Positions 33,582-44,591 of a stretch of DNA of 64,000 bases are shown in pieces. The position numbers and the translations under genes were made by a program. This DNA comes from Caenorhabditis remanei (lineage: Eukaryota > Nematoda > Chromadorea > Rhabditida > Rhabditidae), in assembly GCF_010183535.1 (NCBI RefSeq), contig NC_071329.1, positions 16,444,879 through 16,508,878 of the forward strand, in the 5' to 3' direction. How positions within the stretch are numbered: position 1 is the first letter of the stretch; each line of letters begins with the position of its first letter. The notes beneath the pieces were generated by a model. The model searched no databases. It saw only the letters and a program-made list of their open reading frames with translations, and was not told the origin of the DNA.

Positions 33582-35997
33582 ATGTCCGACTCTGAAATGT
33601 CTGATGAGGAGATATCTGATGAGGAGATATCTGATGAGGAGATATCTGATGAGGAGATATCTGATGAAGAGATATCTGATGAAGTTGTGAAGGCGGAGCA
33701 GGAATTCACAATTCGACACACTTTCGAGAAACCATTGGAAATGAAACAGGATGAAGTTATATCCGGAAATGTCGAGAATCATTTGGGTATTCCATGGTTA
33801 GTGTTTTCTTCGATTTTTAAAAAGTACTATAATTTTATTACTTTTCTGTTTTACTAGCTACACTCATATAGAATCTCTACACCCTTTTCTTCCATGGGAA
33901 AGTATTGGATATTTTCAAGCTGAATATTAAAGTCTTCCTAATTCCTGAATTGTATTTAAATATTGAGTATCAGTGATTCCAGGAAGCTCGATTTGGAAAA
34001 CACTGAAGAGGACGAGCTGACAATAAACTTGAATTGTCTCAAGCCAGATTGTGCATCCGGATGGATCATCGACGCATGTGTGAGAGTAAACCTTATCAAT
34101 GCGACTAAGAAAAAGAAACTGGATGCATGCGAGGTCGAATTTACTCATCTCGATCCCTCGGATGCATTGTACGACATTGGAAAAGATATAGTGAAGGAAA
34201 ACTTGATTGATGGAAACGTCGTAGTGGAAGTCACCGTCACTATCGATGAACAAGAAACGTTCAAACACTTGCTTAGAAGTTTCACAAGTGCAGAAGCAGT
34301 TGAAACATCGGATGTTACTCTTGTGGCGAAGGGAGTGAAGTTTCATGTCGTGAAGATGGTTAGTTGATCACATCTTTTAAAACAGAGTTGCAACGGGATG
34401 AGCCGGGCCGGGCCGGGGAAAAAAGTTCTTAAAGGGGGAAACCAGACTTGCAAGATTCCGGCCCGGTTTTGGCCCGGCCCGGTCGGCCCGGATTTGAATT
34501 TTTAAACTTTTTCCACTACAATTTTTTGTCCAAAAATTTTTTTTCTGAAAATTTTCCATATTTTTCCTCAAGTATATTTTTCAAAAACCTACGAAACCAA
34601 CAAAAAATTGTTCTTAAGAAATATTTTTCAAAAAAAAATCGGGAAATTTTCGAAAAAAATTTTGAATTTTTTTCAGTACTGAACTTCCGGGCCGACCGGG
34701 CCGGGCCGGGCCCTAGAAATTTTAATCCCGGCCCGGCCCGGCCCGTTGCAAGTCTGGGGGAAACAACTACTCCCAAACATAGGATTTTTGGCATGAATCG
34801 ATTCAAAAAGCCATAAAAAGATACATTTATTTTGGTTTCATGTCTGAAAATGGGTCTGAAGCGAGTTATGAGACCTCAAAAGCCAAAAATCGCTCCTCGT
34901 CGTGCACTTTTTCAGTATATCTCAATAGAAATGCTCCTCGGCGTGCACGTGAAAGAAATACTTTCAAGAATTTTCAAGAAAAATTCGAAAAATGAACACT
35001 TAGGAATGCATTTCACGTACAGACGAAGATAATTTCTAAAGTAGTCTACTGAAAAAGTGTACGACGGGGAGCGATTTTTGGTATTTTGGGGTCTCCTAAC
35101 TTGCGTCAGACTGATTTTTTAGATAAACTTGAGAAAAAATTTGGAAAATTTTCAGGAAAACAATTATTTAAAAAAAATTCTAGTGAAAAAAATTCAAATC
35201 CGGGCCGGAATTTTGCAAGTATGCTTTCAAATCAATATATCTCCGAAATATATTTTACAGTATCTTGCCACTCATTGCGAGTATTTCAAATCAATGTTTT
35301 CGGGAAAGTTCAGCGAAAAGAAGAAACAAGAGATCGAACTGAAGGATGTTGATCCATACCACTTGCAATGTTTCCTTGAGTTGATTTATGGAGAACTACC
35401 AATTAATGGGAAGGGTGATACATATAATACTGGTATTCAACACTGTTTTCAGAAGTCAACATCGCAGGACTTTTTGCTTTAGTGGACATGTTCATTGCTA
35501 AATCAGCACGTCGTCGATGTATCAAGTATCTCGAGAAAGCAAAAAAACTTTCGTTGAGTGACAAACTCGACCTGTCGTTTGAGTATCGATTGGAAGACTT
35601 GAAAGTGGGTAGCTTGACATTGAAAAAAACCAAACATGTGTCAGAAACGTTTTGATTTGAATTTGTTTTTTTCGCGGGATTTTGTAAAGGCGCTGCGTCT
35701 GGCACAGTGCTAAAACCTTACCGTAACCCTAAGATTCACGTTTATCAGTAGAGGGTCAAAGGCCTTTCCGGCGACCCTATGCATGAAAAACAGTTTCAAA
35801 TAGTCGAATTTCAGCCAATGTTTCTGGCGGAAATCAAAACCGCAGATCAACTCGAAGAAGTTTTACCGGATGATCCGGAAGAATTGGATCACGATCTTCT
35901 TGCTGCTCTCATGGTGAAGTCAATGGAACTGCACAAAACTAGAACAGCTTCAATCTTCAAACCAAAACGTGCCCCGAAAAGAAAACTCGACGATTAA
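33582..35997 (+). CDS. MATH-BTB protein with expanded DEEIS repeat; altered splice donor
   Basis: A paralogue of 11572-13231. Exons are 33582-33796, 33983-34358, 35261-35414, 35453-35604 and 35815-35997. The N-terminus has about five copies of DEEIS encoded by a 15-bp tandem repeat. MATH, BTB (SDVTLVAKGVKFHVVKM, YLATHCEYFKSMFSGKF), BACK-like and KRAPKRK tail are as in the paralogue. The usual exon 3 donor (AATG|gtaag in the paralogue) is AATGggaagg here. Using gtgata six bases further restores the frame with two extra codons and gives 359 residues; without it the protein stops early (FLL then stop at about 35482). The intron at 34359-35260 holds nested hAT-like elements. Confidence 0.78.
34383..35223. 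mobile_element. hAT-like element 3 (outer) in MATH-BTB intron
   Basis: The left end is CAGAGTTGCAACGGG and the right end is the complement of CATACTTGCAAAATTCCGG. The likely target duplication is imperfect (TTTTAAAA against CTTTCAAA). The paralogous intron near 12455-12495 is uninterrupted. The interior has GGCCGGG-rich ends and unique sequence, with a second element nested inside. Confidence 0.72.
34443..34756. mobile_element. hAT-like element 4, nested in element 3
   Basis: The ends are CAGACTTGCAAGATTCCGG and the complement of CAGACTTGCAACGGGCCGG, flanked by an exact 8-bp duplication GGGGAAAC (34435-34442 and 34757-34764). The length is 314 bp. GGCCCGG-rich repeats lie just inside both ends. 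It belongs to the same family as the outer element. Confidence 0.9.
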
Positions 35998-36224
35998 CAC
36001 TCTTGTCTTTGCTCTATGTCACATCTTATCAATCTCATTTCAATGTTTTCTGTTTTCCTACTGTGTAATCTTGCTAACCTACTGTTTCCATGATATTCAG
36101 TTCACAAACTTGTTCAATAAATGTTTTCTTCAACCATCTTATCGTGCTTACAGCAGCGGATTGTTTCGAAATGATAATTATAACTTTCTCCCATAAGAAT
36201 GTAATACTATAATCTCGAAGCGAT

Positions 36225-36430
36225 CTTGCAAGTAATGGTCCGATTTCTCATGATATTAGGTGCAATACAAATCATCACTCTCATGATGGGTCTATTGTCT
36301 TATGGCGGTAAATATCTTGAGTGTTAGACATGTTATCCCTTGTTGTCTTAATAGGTGTCCAAGTCTATGTGAACTTTGACACGCCACTGGTCAATCCAAG
36401 AGGCTCCGCCTTTGAGTAAATAGTAGAAGG
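36225..36430 (+). repeat. Repeat shared with the inverted-duplication spacer
   Basis: It is similar to 16755-16985 in direct orientation: CCGATTTCTCATGATATTAG, ATACAAATCATCACTC, GGGTCTATTG, CTTATGGCGGT and CAATCCAAGAGGCTCCGCC. It lies between a MATH-BTB gene and a DUF3557 gene. There is no coding sequence. Confidence 0.7.
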
Positions 36431-36667
36431 TATATAAAGAGAGAGGTATTTCACATCAGTTAATGGAATATCAAAAAATACTAGTGAAAGTGATAGCATC
36501 TTCATCGATTCAAAGCATTTTCACTTTAAGTCAAATTTTTGATGAAACCCAAAAAAGCATATATAAAAAAGAGAAGAGACAGAATGATAAAAAAAACAAG
36601 TAGATTGTTTTGCAGTGTGCTGATAAAATCAGAAGAAATCATTTGATGTGAACCGAGAACGCCTCAT

Positions 36668-38119
36668 TTAAAAACGAACAATCCTCATCTTCAGAACCCA
36701 ATCATAATCATACATAAATTCCTCTTGTTCCGAGTCATTCAGACATTTCATTGGGATGTAATACAGCTCCAATCTTGCAGAATTTCTGATAGGAATCGAA
36801 ACACATCTGAAAAATAAATAATAAGTTGTCAGCATTCTAGAAAGTAATACCTTTTGCTTCTTTTCGCTCCCTCCACATGTGTCTTGACTAGTTTCAATAT
36901 TTGACGTGCGGTGTCTTCTTCTATTCCAAACGAGTAGCAGGTTCCTATCGGTCGTTCATTTTTTATCCAATTCTGAACTAGACCAAGATACTCCCCAATT
37001 CCAAAATCTGGATCATAAAAACTCAAGTTGACTCGTTCGTTGGGAAGTGTCTTCAGAATAGAGAATAGGTCAATTTCTGGGTTAACATCCATCGCTGTAA
37101 AACTTGTCGTTTTTCCAAAGTCAAAAAATTGAAAATCTCGTTTGTCTTCCGCAAAAAAGCTGACACTCTTTAATGGGAAGGATTTTTTATCAAGCATTGA
37201 AATTACAGCATCGTTTCGCATAGCCAAATTATACACTCCTTTGAGTTGTTCAGCTTCAATTTTGAACCCAACTGGTAGTCTCAGAATAGTTCCGTTGATG
37301 GAGAACTGTAACTTCTGGACTTGAATTGATTGACGTCTTCCTCCAAATAAGAATGTGTTCAAGGCCTTCATTGCTTCATGCAACTTCATATTGTATGGCA
37401 TCAGGGATGTTTCTTTGTGACTCTTAGAAGTTATTGTCAACATAATATAGCATACGAATGGTGGTTTCAGGTTGAACCGACGGCATTCAAACGGCTGAAG
37501 ATCCTCGTGTATCTCTCCGATATGTCTCTCCAGTTCATTAATAGGGAGGCTCATATAATAACGCTCCAAGATTGCGTCTTCACCCTCTCTGTCAGAAATC
37601 TCTACATCTTCTGATCCCAAACGAGTTTTTAGAACATCTTGATAAAACTTTAAACGAGTTTTATGCATCCGTTCAATATGCACAGTATCCCTTTCTACTT
37701 GTCTTACGAGACTATATGGGCATGGCAGTGAAACATCTCCAGGATCCAATACATTGTGCCCAGGGAAAATTTCAAATCCAAATCTATCAAGGTCGCGGGG
37801 AAGTCCTCCGAAATCGTTGTACCTCTGAGCTCTCCAAGTTATTTTTTCTCCTTCTTTGTAATCTCGAAAGATCCCTAATTTGTATGAAGTTTGGTTCACG
37901 GATGTTGTTAGATCTCCTAGATCTAATTCTTCGATTCGCAGAGGCACCACTTTTTCTGTTGAGCTAATGGAGGGAAGGCGGTGAGAAATTTCAAATCTGA
38001 AAGTATGAACAGAATGTTTTGAAAAACGCTTTTCAAAACTAATACACTCACCGGACATTTGGATTCATATATAAGAAAACTGCTTTCAGACTTTGATATT
38101 GCAGTGGAAGGGTATTCAT
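36668..38119 (-). CDS. DUF3557 family protein, sub-group 2
   Basis: Exons 38052-38119, 36851-37996 and 36668-36806 give 450 residues (MNTLPLQYQSLKAVFLYMNPNVR...). It is one residue shorter than its sisters at 20551 and 28584 because of a single Glu missing near GIEEDTARQ. Landmarks are RLPSISSTEKVVPLRIEELDLGDL, LQPFECRRFNLKPPFVCYI, LHEAMKALNTFLFGGRR and NWIKNERPIGTCYSFGI. The frame is intact. The function is unknown. Confidence 0.9.
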
Positions 38120-38290
38120 GTTGATTTCTGGAAAATAAGTGTTGAATGGAAATAAAGACATGAGGAAAAATCTAGTCAAAAATATGCTGATCACACTCAC
38201 AAGGGTGCGAAGCATAATGTCTGCAACGAAAGGGTTTAAATTTTCCCGTTTTTATTAAAGTATCAAAAATAGCTACTTTTTTTTCTTTAT

Positions 38291-39261
38291 GGCGCATTGT
38301 TTGCAAACACCGTCACGTCAAAATACACGTTTGTGATTCAGACTAACACTGGACGGCTTTGTTCCAAGACAACAAAAACTTTTAAAAAATCGATAACACA
38401 AAAAAAGTGAAATGAAGAAGAGAACCTACTCTAATGAGAAAATGGGAGAAGAGATAGAGATGTCCGTTAGAATGTCATTTTCCCATAGATGAAGTCGTGA
38501 CGTGGATTTGTGTGGTCTGCTGATTATCTCTCATTGTGTCTTGTAATTAACACGTCACACTCCACGAATAGTGGCAAATCGACAATGTCGTTGTCCACTG
38601 CACACCAACCAGGGCTGTGCGGCAACCGCTTTTTTCGGCAACTCGGCAACTCGGCAACTAGCCAATTCATGCTTCGGCAACTTTCGGCAACTCGGCAACT
38701 TGCCGAAATTTGAACTCGGCAACATTCGGCAACTTTCGGCAACTTTCGGCAACAGAAGTATTTTTTACTAAAGTCTCATAAAAAGTTATGTTCACTCAAA
38801 CCTAATAACAAAAATTTACAAATGAGACAAGAAATCATAAAGAGAGCTTGTGAAAACACTAAACATTCTTAAAATCAACTATTTTCGATTAATTCTATGG
38901 TTTTTGTCAAAACCAAGACTTTTTTGAAGCTACCGCCGAAATTCGACTACAGTATGTTAAATTAGCATGACTAGTTTTTTTCCGCGGGTCTTGCCCTCAT
39001 TAAGTCTTTTCACTGATTTTTTTCTGTAAAATTGCAAAAATTTATCACGAAAAGAAAAATTAACATTGTTGCCGAGTTGCCGAAAAACTGTTGCCGAAAT
39101 TCGGCAACCTCAAACTGTTGCCGAAACATGAGTTGCCGAATTCGGCAACGGCAAGTCGGCAACTAAAACTTCGGCAATTTCGGCAATTTCGGCAACCGGC
39201 AACTTGTTGCCGCACAGCCCTGACACTAACCCAAGACAGCTGTACTAATTGGCGGAGGCAT
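38291..39261 (+). repeat. Copy 4 of the dispersed TGACG module, split by an insertion
   Basis: It starts TGGCGCATTGTTTGCAAACA, the same opening as 13742, and includes ATGAAGTCGTGACGTGG and AACACGTCACACTCCAC. It is cut by a 613-bp hAT-like element at 38610-39222 and resumes ACACTAACCCAAGACAGC to GGCGGAGGCAT. It lies about 1.2 kb upstream of the plus-strand gene at 40469. Confidence 0.7.
38610..39222. mobile_element. hAT-like MITE 5 with CGGCAACTT tandem interior
   Basis: The inverted ends are CAGGGCTGTGCGGCAAC and the complement of CAGGGCTGTGCGGCAACAA. The 8-bp target duplication is ACACCAAC/ACACTAAC (one mismatch). Other copies of the host module show the empty site (CACACTGACCTAACCC). Inside each end are arrays of TCGGCAACTTTCGGCAACT; the middle is unique and AT-rich. 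Confidence 0.88.
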
Positions 39262-40440
39262 CTACTCCTTTCTTCTCTATTCTTTCTTGTCATTCTACTG
39301 TTGTGTCCATTCTTCAAACGCCTTCTTTTATTGTTATATCTAGAGACCGCAACATTATTTTCAAACCCAATTTTCCATTAAAATTTCCATCCTGACTTGT
39401 TCTTCAGGTAAATGGAAGTACATTCCCAAATTTTTTTCCGAAAATATTCACACTCTCCGAAGTTACAGGGCCTTTTGGTCAGCCATGGTTACTACTGAAT
39501 TTCTCTTGGGGAATCCTTTTGTTTTCCTGGCCACGCAAAAAATATTTTCTGTTTTCACGTCAATCCATCAAATTTTTGCAAAAATTGCAAAAGTTCGAAC
39601 CAGAAACCCTTTGAATAAAACCACCGCGTGTTATCCACTGAACCAGACAAGCACAAATGTGACGCGGATAATAGGAAAATATATTATTGACGTGATTTTT
39701 TGAAATTCAAGAGAATTTTTTGATAAATTTTTAGCATATTTCGAGATAAAACATCAAATATCTAAAATTCGACAGCACGAAATTTTTTGTTTCCAAGTGC
39801 ATCTAGTTCGAAATTTTGCGTAGATTCTGAATCCGCCAAAAAACGATGCGTGTTTGACCTCCTTTAACCTGAACTGCTTGGAAAACTGATTTTCTTTTTG
39901 AATCTGTTGTCTTCCGCCATCGAAAAAATCACATTTTACAAATCAATGAGCTTCCAAATTTTGGCCCCAGGTACCTGAAGAGATGTCCAAATAGAATATG
40001 TCAGAAAATATATATGTTATCACAGAAAGTTTTGTGATGTGATGCCTCGCAGTTAAGATGGCTCCCAAAAAAATTCGACAGCACGAATTTCGAATTTTCT
40101 TTCAAAACCTATTCGAGTATGTTCAGAACTATTAGAAACTGTCAAAAAACGATGCGTGTTCGACCTAGAACATCCTAAACGTGACATTTTTCTGAAAAAA
40201 GCAAAATGTTTTTTCAGTTTTCCGAGAAAACTAAAAATTTGGGTGAAACGAAAGTGTGTTCATTGCATTTTACGTACTCGATTACATAGGGGTAAAAAGT
40301 TTTCATTCTGTTTTAGCGTACTGGGCTCTCAGGGCAGACCGTCAAACATTCTGATAATCTCCCCATGACGCCCCAAGAGAAGAAAATGAAAAACTCCGCC
40401 CACGTTCATTGCGGTCCCTAGTTATATCTGGCAAGTTTCA
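39262..40440. other. Intergenic stretch; internal direct repeat
   Basis: No coding exons recognised. The segments around 39760-39870 and 40070-40170 share TTCGACAGCACGAA and AAAAAACGATGCGTGTT, about 305 bp apart, indicating a degenerate direct repeat. A tRNA-like piece lies at 39585-39655. Confidence 0.5.
39585..39655 (-). other. tRNA-like sequence (degenerate tRNA or tRNA-derived repeat)
   Basis: On the minus strand there is an A-box-like TGGTTCAGTGGATAACACG followed about 30 bases later by a B-box-like TGGTTCGAAC. Spacing fits a tRNA body, but I cannot pair the acceptor and T stems convincingly. I regard it as a tRNA relic or SINE-like remnant, not a working tRNA. Confidence 0.4.
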
Positions 40441-40468
40441 ATTAACCCAACTCTTTTCAGAAATCAAG

Positions 40469-41917
40469 ATGAATTCCATACCACTGCAATATGAAAGTTT
40501 GAAAGCAGTTCTACTTTACATGGACCCTAATGTCAGGTGAATTCATATTTACTGTTTTTTTCTTATCCGTATTTTTATACTAAAATTACAGATTCATAAT
40601 AGCCCATAGAGCACCAACAATTCGTTCAACCGAAAGAACTGTGCCGCTTAGAGTGAGATATTTGGAGCTTGATGAGTATTCCACTGCAGTCAACAATACC
40701 TTAGGGGTATACCGAGATTATGATGCTGATGAAAAAATTCCGAGTGAAGTCGAGATGTATAATAAATACGGAGTTCAGTACGATTTTGATAGACATGGTT
40801 TTCCAGTCGCATTGGGATTTTCAGTATTGAAACCTGGAGACATACTAATTGGAAACTTGGATGGCCACGATTTTGAATATGATACCGTTCACGTGGAACG
40901 GGCGTTTCGGAGGGCGTTAAAACGTTATGAAAAATCGTTATATCTCCTCTCCAATCCAAGTGCATCTGAAGCATCAGATGATGAAGAAGAAGAAGAAGAA
41001 GAAGAATATAATGACTCCACCGATATGTCAAAAGAGGAATTGGAAGATTTAATTGATTCCACCCGCGATGCTCTTCTCCCTTTTGAGTGTCGGCGTTTCA
41101 ATCTGAAACCACCGTACACCTGCTACATTCAACTGACTATCGAATCAGGGGAGAAAAGACAAATTCAGCGATTTCCTTACAAAATGAAAGTATATGAAGC
41201 AATGAAACGTCTGAACAACTTTTTGTTCGGGGGAAGACGGTCGGCGATCCAAGTGGGGGAGTTATATATACATGATCGAAGTTTTATACTCAGACTGCCG
41301 ATTGGTTTCCAAGTCAGAACGAAAGAACTGAGATATTTATCAAATTTGGACAATCGGAACGATTCGATCGTTTCGATGCTCGACTCGTCGTACTTTCCAT
41401 TAGATGTTGTTAGTATCTATGTGAATCATCAAAATAATTTTCAAATCCCAATCGTTACTAGTGCTAAAAAATTAATAATTCATAATCTTGGCATCGTTTA
41501 TGATGTATCATTATCACCACTTATCAGAAAATGTTCAAACCCGCATGTCGTTCTGGCAGATACATTTGCATTTATTACAGCCGAAGGGTTGTTTGAGGCG
41601 GTTCAATTATGGATAGAGGGCATCCAATCCATTGAAACTAGTGTTTCACTTGGAATCGAAAAGGAAGAGACAGTAAAAGAACTTTTCAAATTGATCATAG
41701 CGCGTGTGGAGAATACAAAAAGAACGAAAAGGTAAGATCCTAATTAATTATTTTATTGTACTTATCATTATTTTACGATTTCAGATGTGTTTCAATGCGT
41801 ACCCCGGATAATTCAAGGCTAGAAGTATTCTATGTACCAAACAAGAGCAGTAAGGACCAAATCATGTACGGATACGATTCCAAGTGGATACTCAAGATTA
41901 GAGCCGTTCAATTCTAA
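40469..41917 (+). CDS. DUF3557 family protein, sub-group 3
   Basis: Exons 40469-40536, 40592-41731 and 41785-41917 give 446 residues (MNSIPLQYESLKAVLLYMDPNVR...). The core is FIIAHRAPTIRSTERTVPLRVRYLELDE, LLPFECRRFNLKPPYTCYIQL, VYEAMKRLNNFLFGGRR, ILRLPIGFQVR, with the C-terminal WILKIRAVQF. A run of eight Glu residues (from GAAGAA repeats, about 40982-41006) precedes the core and is not seen in the other copies. The region replacing the usual NERPIGTC motif is diverged (WIEGIQSIETSVSLGIE). CTTTTCAG lies 9 nt upstream of the ATG. The frame is intact. Confidence 0.9.
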
Positions 41918-42084
41918 ATGGAAAAGATAAAAGAAACAATATTGCATTTTTGTTCAATTGTTATGTTTTGTTTAATTGTTTTTTTTCTAATAATTTCTGT
42001 AAAAGTTTATTGAGTTTCTTTTTTTCAACGTAAATTTATTTTCGCATCTGGTTTTTTTGTGCTTGAAAAACTTAAAGTAAAGCG

Positions 42085-42455
42085 TCCGTGGACTGTGGGG
42101 GCAAGGCAGTCTGTGTACACAGCAAATACAACTGAATTGGATCTTCGCTCGATGTATATCTCTTATTGATTCCTCATTTGAGGGATGTAATGAAGTCGGG
42201 CCACCCAGGACTCCTCGAAGTGCTAGGAGACTTGGAGTGGAGTCTTGCAGTTCTATGGAGTGATAATGTAGCAAGACACGACAGATATGAAAGGTAATGA
42301 ATAGAAGGATGGAGAGATGACATTGGCAAATCATTTCTGTGTGCGTGGTCTGCTGGGAAATCTATTGGTGTGTGCTAAGAGGCGGTTCAGCAGGTGCAGA
42401 TCAGAGTTGTGTGGGATTTCTCCTTCCGCCAATGTTTAGATTTTATCCGCTTTCC
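42085..42455. repeat. Detached upstream repeat, partner of 27950-28345
   Basis: It shares GATGTAATGAAGTCGGGCCA-like, GTCTTGCAGTTC, TAGCAAGACACG, AATGAATAGAAGG and CTCCTTCCGCC landmarks with the upstream region of the minus-strand gene at 26364. In that orientation a gene should lie to its left on the minus strand, but the neighbour is a plus-strand gene's 3' end. Confidence 0.66.
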
Positions 42456-42480
42456 GCCTAGAGGACATCAATCCGATAGA

Positions 42481-42643
42481 ATGTTATTTTCCCGATGAAG
42501 TCGTGACGTGGATTTGTGTGGTCCGCTCTCTATGTGTCTTGCAATTAACACGTCACACTGCACAAATAGTGACAAATCGTCAATCTTGTTGTCCAGTGCA
42601 CACTGACCTAACCCAAGACAGCTGTACTAATTGACTGAGGCAT
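42481..42643 (+). repeat. Copy 5 of the dispersed TGACG module
   Basis: It contains CCCGATGAAGTCGTGACGTGG, CACGTCACACTGCACAAATAG-like sequence and CTAACCCAAGACAGCTGTAC, ending GACTGAGGCAT. It lies about 120 bp upstream of the start of the DUF3557 gene at 42764, so here it could act as promoter sequence. Confidence 0.65.
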
Positions 42644-42763
42644 CTGCGCATTTCTTCTCCATCATTTTTGGTCATTCTACTGTTGTGCCTGTTCTGTGCT
42701 GTACGCCTTATTTTTATTGTAATCTGGCGAGTTTCTATTAACCCATGTCTTTTCAGAAATCAA

Positions 42764-44176
42764 ATGAATTCCATACCGTTGCAATATGAAAGTTTGAAAG
42801 CAGTTCTACTTTACATGGATGCTAACATTCGGTAAACATGACTTTGATCAATATTTTGACTGTCTCAATTTCGATTTCAGGTTCAAAATTTCCCAACGAC
42901 TACCCACAATACGCATTACGGAAAAAGTTGTGCCACTCAAAGTTCGAAGTTTGAAATTTGACGAGTATAGGACCACTGTCAATGACACCACATATCAATT
43001 GGGCATCTATCGGGAATACAATTCTGGCGAAACAATTGCAAGAGAGATTCAGTGGTACAATGAATACGGTGGAGTTCCACATGACCTGGATAGGCATGGA
43101 TTTCAAATTTCACCTGGCAACACTGTGCTTACTCCAGGAGACGTTTCATTTGGAGGTTATAATAGGCGTGAATTTCGACACGATACAATTCAAAATGAAC
43201 GATTATATCGGGAGATGTTGAAAGGTTATGAGAAGGCCTTGTTTTTAAAGACCAATTCCGAAATTACTGAAAGTGACCCGATTGGCCAATACGTGAGACG
43301 TGGATTAGAAATGCCGCTTGATACGTTAAAGTATCGTATCGATAATCTCTACACTGCGCTTCTCCCGTTCGAATGCCGTCGTTTCAATCTAAAACCACCG
43401 TATGTCTGCTATATTCAACTGACAGTCCAAACCGGAAACAAGAAACAAATCGAGCGATTTCCTTGTAAAATGAAACTTTATGAAGCAATGAAGCTCTTGA
43501 ACAATTGTTTGTTCGGAGACAGAAGTTCATCAATCCTAGCTGAAAAATTTCGTTTGCCCCGCGAAAGTATCATTCTGAGATTGCCGGTTCAGTTCAAAGT
43601 TAAAACTAGAAATCTAGAAAACGTGTTTGGTTTGACATTCCTCAACGATGCTGTAATCTCAATGCTTGACCCGTCTTCTCTTTCATTGGATTCAGTGGAC
43701 ATTTTTATAATAGATGGAAGAGATTTTCAATTACCCATTGTATCTTGTGCAAAAAAGTTGATAATTAGTTACATAGGACCCGCAGAGGATTTTTCAGATA
43801 TTCTCAGAGGATGTCCTAACCAACAAGTATATCTACCATATAACTGTAGGTGGTACAGAGTCGAGCAACTGTTGAATATTGTTCTGAGTTGGTTCGAGAA
43901 ACCTGTTGGGTCCTGTTTTTCACAGGAAGTCACGAAGGAAAAGACAGTGAAAGATTTATTCAAGTTAATCAAAACCCGTGTAGAAAAAACAAAGAGAACG
44001 AAAAGGTATGTTTAGAGAATAAGAATAATCTGTATGAATCAATTTTCAGATGCATCTCAACAATAACTAAAGATTCCACGAGACTGGAGGTGTTTTACGT
44101 ACCAATCAAAAATTCAGGCGGTCAAAAAACTGTTAACTCTAAATGGGTTCTCAAGATCCGAATCGTTCGATTGTGA
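42764..44176 (+). CDS. DUF3557 family protein, sub-group 3
   Basis: Exons 42764-42831, 42881-44005 and 44050-44176 give 439 residues (MNSIPLQYESLKAVLLYMDANIR...). Motifs are KISQRLPTIRITEKVVPLKVRSLKFDE, LLPFECRRFNLKPPYVCYIQL, LYEAMKLLNNCLFGDRS (the usual GGRR is changed), ILRLPVQFKVK and SWFEKPVGSCFSQEV. The C-terminus is WVLKIRIVRL. Probable polyadenylation signals AATAAATAAATC lie near 44240. The frame is intact. It is the best reference for the broken gene at 45571-48914. Confidence 0.9.
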
Positions 44177-44495
44177 ATTAAAAGGCATAAGTTTCTACCT
44201 ACTTATCTCTATTTGTTTTTATGCATTTGCTATATCTCAATAAATAAATCTTTGAATTTTATTACCAATAAGTTTCCTGTGAAGAAAGACAGCCCCCTTC
44301 CGCTGAAAGTAATGGGACAACTATTTTTGACTGCTAACAATATCCCTTCTATTCAGTTTTCTACTGAACCTCTTCACTAGTGCTCTCTCTCTCATCAACC
44401 TCCTACTGCTCACCCTTTGTGACGTCACCCTATGCATGTACCAACGAACATCTTTTCTGACCTCTTCTCTTGCGTAGAACCTTTTTGTTACTGGG

Positions 44496-44501
<6 letters not shown>

Positions 44502-44588
<87 letters not shown>
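44502..44588. repeat. (TA)n microsatellite
   Basis: An uninterrupted TA dinucleotide run of about 86 bp. It directly abuts the CTTCCGACTTCCG-type repeat that follows, so it may have grown at or replaced the lost left end of that element. Confidence 0.97.

Positions 44589-44591
<3 letters not shown>

Noticed and set aside
34448..34816. 122-residue frame rich in Arg/Pro/Gly and Phe
   Set aside because: It lies wholly in nested hAT-like elements with GGCCGGG repeats.
38510..39381. Frames rich in NSATRQL-type repeats
   Set aside because: They are translations of the CGGCAACTT arrays in the MITE at 38610-39222.
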